Shown here: one piece after another, positions 62,288-64,000 of the stretch | Layout of the letters: each line of letters opens with the position of its first letter | Numbering within the stretch: position 1 is the first letter of the stretch | From: Oryzicola mucosus | GTDB lineage: Bacteria > Pseudomonadota > Alphaproteobacteria > Rhizobiales > Rhizobiaceae | Reading direction: 5' to 3' | NCBI RefSeq assembly: GCF_014534685.1 | Contig: NZ_JACVVX010000004.1 | Location: 434,001-498,000, forward strand | DNA: 64,000 nucleotides | Translations under genes and position numbers: made by a program | The notes under the pieces: generated by a model | The model's database searches: none | What the model was told of the DNA's origin: nothing | Seen by the model: the letters and a program-made list of their open reading frames with translations, nothing else

Positions 62288-63463
62288 ATGGACTTCGCCC
62301 TATCGCCCGAACTCGAGGCGCTTGAAGCCAAAACGCGCAGCTTCATACGCGAGCAGATCATTCCTTTCGAGAAGGATGCACGCCGTGCCGCACACGGTCC
62401 GGAAGACTCGCTGCGGATCGAACTGGTAGCCCTTGCCCGCAACGAAGGGCTTCTGACCCCCCAGGCCTCGCACGACTTCGGCGGCCTTGGCCTCAGCCAT
62501 CTCGGCAAGGCTGTGGTGCTGGAGGCATCGGGCTATTCCATGCTTGGCCCTATCGCCATGAATTGCGCCGCACCCGACGAGGGCAACATGCATCTCATGG
62601 AGGCGGTTGCGACCGAAGCGCAGAAGGAGCGTTGGCTGCGCCCGATGACGGAAGGCCGAAGCCGGTCCTGCTTCTGCATGACGGAACCAAGCCCCGGCAC
62701 CGGCTCCGATCCCTCGGCGCTCCGCACCACGGCGGTGAAGCAGGGCGACCGCTTCGTCATCAACGGCCGCAAATGGCTGATCACCGGCGCTGAAGGCGCC
62801 GCCTATGCCATCATCATGGCACGCACCATCGTCGACGGCGAGGATGTCGGCGCGACGATGTTCCTGACCGACCTTCCGGCCAAGGGTTTTACCATCGCGC
62901 GCACGCTCGACACGATGGATTCGAGCTTTTCCGGCGGTCATGCAGTGATCGACTTCGAGAACCTGGAAGTTCCGGAAAGCGACGTGCTGGGCGCGGTCGG
63001 CAAGGGATTTCACTATGCCCAGGTTCGGCTGGTGCCGGCGCGGCTGACCCACTGCATGCGCTGGCTGGGCGCAGCGCAAAGGGCGCATGACATCGCCGTC
63101 GACTATGCCGCGCGGCGCGAGGCTTTTGGCGTGCCGCTCGCCCAGCACGAAGGCGTGGGCTTCATGCTGGCCGACAACGCCATCGACCTGCACATGACGC
63201 GCCTCGGCGTCCGTCATTGCGCCTGGCTGCTCGACCAGGGCGCGCGGGGCGCAGCCGAAAGCAGCATGATCAAGGTACAGGCTTCGGAAGCGGTGTTCCG
63301 CGTCGCCGACCGCGCAGTCCAAATTCTGGGCGGCATGGGCGTCACCCGCGAAACCGAGGTCGAGCGCATTTTTCGCGATGTCCGCGCCTTCCGGATCTAT
63401 GACGGCCCCTCGGAGGTTCACCGCTGGAGCATTGCGCGCAGGCTTTTCAGGAAGGCGTCATGA
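62288..63463 (+). CDS. acyl-CoA dehydrogenase family protein, ACAD10/11-like
   Basis: 391 residues. All domains present: CMTEPSPGTGSDPSALRTT (flavin/substrate loop) and NGRKWLITGAE. The classic base motif YEGTS is YDGPSEVH, with Asp372 instead of Glu, exactly the variation of ACAD10/11 (DGPDEVH). It probably eliminates phosphate from 4-phosphoacyl-CoA or reduces rather than dehydrogenates; inference. Coupled to the kinase gene (12 bp) and the regulator gene (ATGA overlap). Confidence 0.9.
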   Translation: MDFALSPELEALEAKTRSFIREQIIPFEKDARRAAHGPEDSLRIELVALARNEGLLTPQASHDFGGLGLSHLGKAVVLEASGYSMLGPIAMNCAAPDEGNMHLMEAVATEAQKERWLRPMTEGRSRSCFCMTEPSPGTGSDPSALRTTAVKQGDRFVINGRKWLITGAEGAAYAIIMARTIVDGEDVGATMFLTDLPAKGFTIARTLDTMDSSFSGGHAVIDFENLEVPESDVLGAVGKGFHYAQVRLVPARLTHCMRWLGAAQRAHDIAVDYAARREAFGVPLAQHEGVGFMLADNAIDLHMTRLGVRHCAWLLDQGARGAAESSMIKVQASEAVFRVADRAVQILGGMGVTRETEVERIFRDVRAFRIYDGPSEVHRWSIARRLFRKAS

Positions 63464-64000
63464 CGCAATTGCCGAGTGCGGCACCGACGATAGCCACCGA
63501 GCCCGGCCAGACCGAGCCAGCCTTCCGGCTCGTCGCTGTCGCGATCGAAGCGCGCATCCTCAGCGGCGACATTCAGCCTGGCGACACACTGCCCTCCGAG
63601 ACCAATCTTGCCGAAACGCTCGGCGTCAACCGCTCGACCGTGCGCGAGGCGATCCGGGCGCTCGAACAGAACGGGTTTGTCCGGCGCGAGACCGGCCGCA
63701 AGAAGCTCTTTGCCGCCGTGCCTCAGTCGCGCGACATCTCCCGCCGCCTCAAGACGGCGATGGTCTTGGACCATGTAACGTTCGAGGAATTGTGGGAGGC
63801 GATGTTTGCGCTGGAACCGGCCGCTGCGCGTTCAGCCGCGCAGCGGCGCACCGATGACGACCTTGCGGCGCTGGACGCCAATTTGGCGCAGATGCGGCTC
63901 GCACTGCACGATTCCGATGTGCTGACCGACCTCGATATTGCGTTCCACCATCTCGTGGCGCTGGCCACGGGAAACCGTGCGATCCAGGCGGCGCGCCTGC
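63460..64000 (+). CDS. FadR-subfamily GntR transcriptional regulator (partial)
   Basis: First 180 codons; the gene continues past the window. Starts inside the end of the ACAD gene (ATGA). Winged HTH (residues 20-85, LPSETNLAETLGVNRSTVREAIRALEQNGFVRRE) and the start of the FCD ligand-binding domain (ALEPAAARSAAQR, DLDIAFHHLVALATGN). Likely repressor of its own operon through the 61136-61158 palindrome. Confidence 0.93.
   Translation, partial: MTQLPSAAPTIATEPGQTEPAFRLVAVAIEARILSGDIQPGDTLPSETNLAETLGVNRSTVREAIRALEQNGFVRRETGRKKLFAAVPQSRDISRRLKTAMVLDHVTFEELWEAMFALEPAAARSAAQRRTDDDLAALDANLAQMRLALHDSDVLTDLDIAFHHLVALATGNRAIQAARL

Noticed and set aside
1-64000. tRNA, rRNA or CRISPR features
   Set aside because: I looked for T-loop-like GGTTCGAATCC words, long structured RNAs and regularly spaced repeats and saw none; a dedicated scan would be the proper check.

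Overview
The window reads as the chromosome of an alphaproteobacterium of the order Hyphomicrobiales (Rhizobiales), most likely the Phyllobacteriaceae (Mesorhizobium / Nitratireductor / Aquamicrobium neighbourhood). This rests on the high GC content, the F0-only ATP synthase operon atpI-atpB-atpE-b'-b lying apart from F1, an IalB-type protein, DUF6101, DUF1344 and ExoD proteins, GANTC methylation motifs, and RIME-like palindromic repeats. No species name can be given from the sequence alone. Almost everything is core chromosome. I see no tRNA, rRNA, CRISPR array, insertion sequence, prophage or integrase.

Layout. 0.2-13.4 kb: ialB, tldD, a class III sirtuin, then the minus-strand run HDAC-like hydrolase, xseB, a Phd/PIN toxin-antitoxin pair, pirin, dxs, tlyA and an RlmD-like 23S rRNA methyltransferase; upstream of these ribB and aroC are separated by a long inverted repeat. 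13.4-26.3 kb: a phosphatase, fabI, a DnaJ-type protein, pdxH, a fatty-acid oxidation pair (acyl-CoA dehydrogenase and enoyl-CoA hydratase), purD, ubiA, DUF6101, a HigBA-type toxin-antitoxin pair, a GlcD-like oxidase and TsaC/Sua5. 26.3-40.3 kb: glyS (with a palindromic repeat inside the reading frame), glyQ, moaB, ispE, an S49 peptidase, a trmN6-type methyltransferase, DUF2007, a polyprenyl diphosphate synthase, a TPR-LysM protein, a PA0069-type radical SAM enzyme and rnhB. 40.4-49.5 kb: the F0 operon, a SleB-like hydrolase, a VapBC pair, der, a YfgM-like protein, a polysaccharide deacetylase and an ArsC/YffB-like protein. 49.5-64 kb, the most accessory part: a polyamine-type ABC transporter with LysR and DUF3830, a frameshifted 2'-5' RNA ligase gene, exoD, a FAH-family hydrolase, the alr-dadA D-alanine module with a divergent Lrp regulator, and an operon of a kinase-like APH protein, an ACAD10/11-like dehydrogenase and a FadR/GntR regulator that runs off the end.

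How genes work together. dxs and ispE (MEP pathway), the polyprenyl synthase and ubiA together cover isoprenoid and ubiquinone side-chain supply. aroC, ribB, purD, pdxH, moaB and glyQS are housekeeping biosynthesis. alr and dadA interconvert and oxidise alanine, probably under Lrp control through a palindrome in their shared upstream region.

Most notable: (1) the APH-ACAD-GntR operon, a split version of the two domains fused in animal ACAD11 and comparable to LvaA/LvaC of Pseudomonas, driven by a TTGACA promoter whose -10 lies inside a 23-bp palindrome built from FadR/GntR-type half-sites; (2) a RIME-like palindromic repeat translated in frame inside the essential glyS; (3) a hairpin with three GANTC sites around the rnhB start codon; (4) a one-base frameshift in the LigT-like gene.
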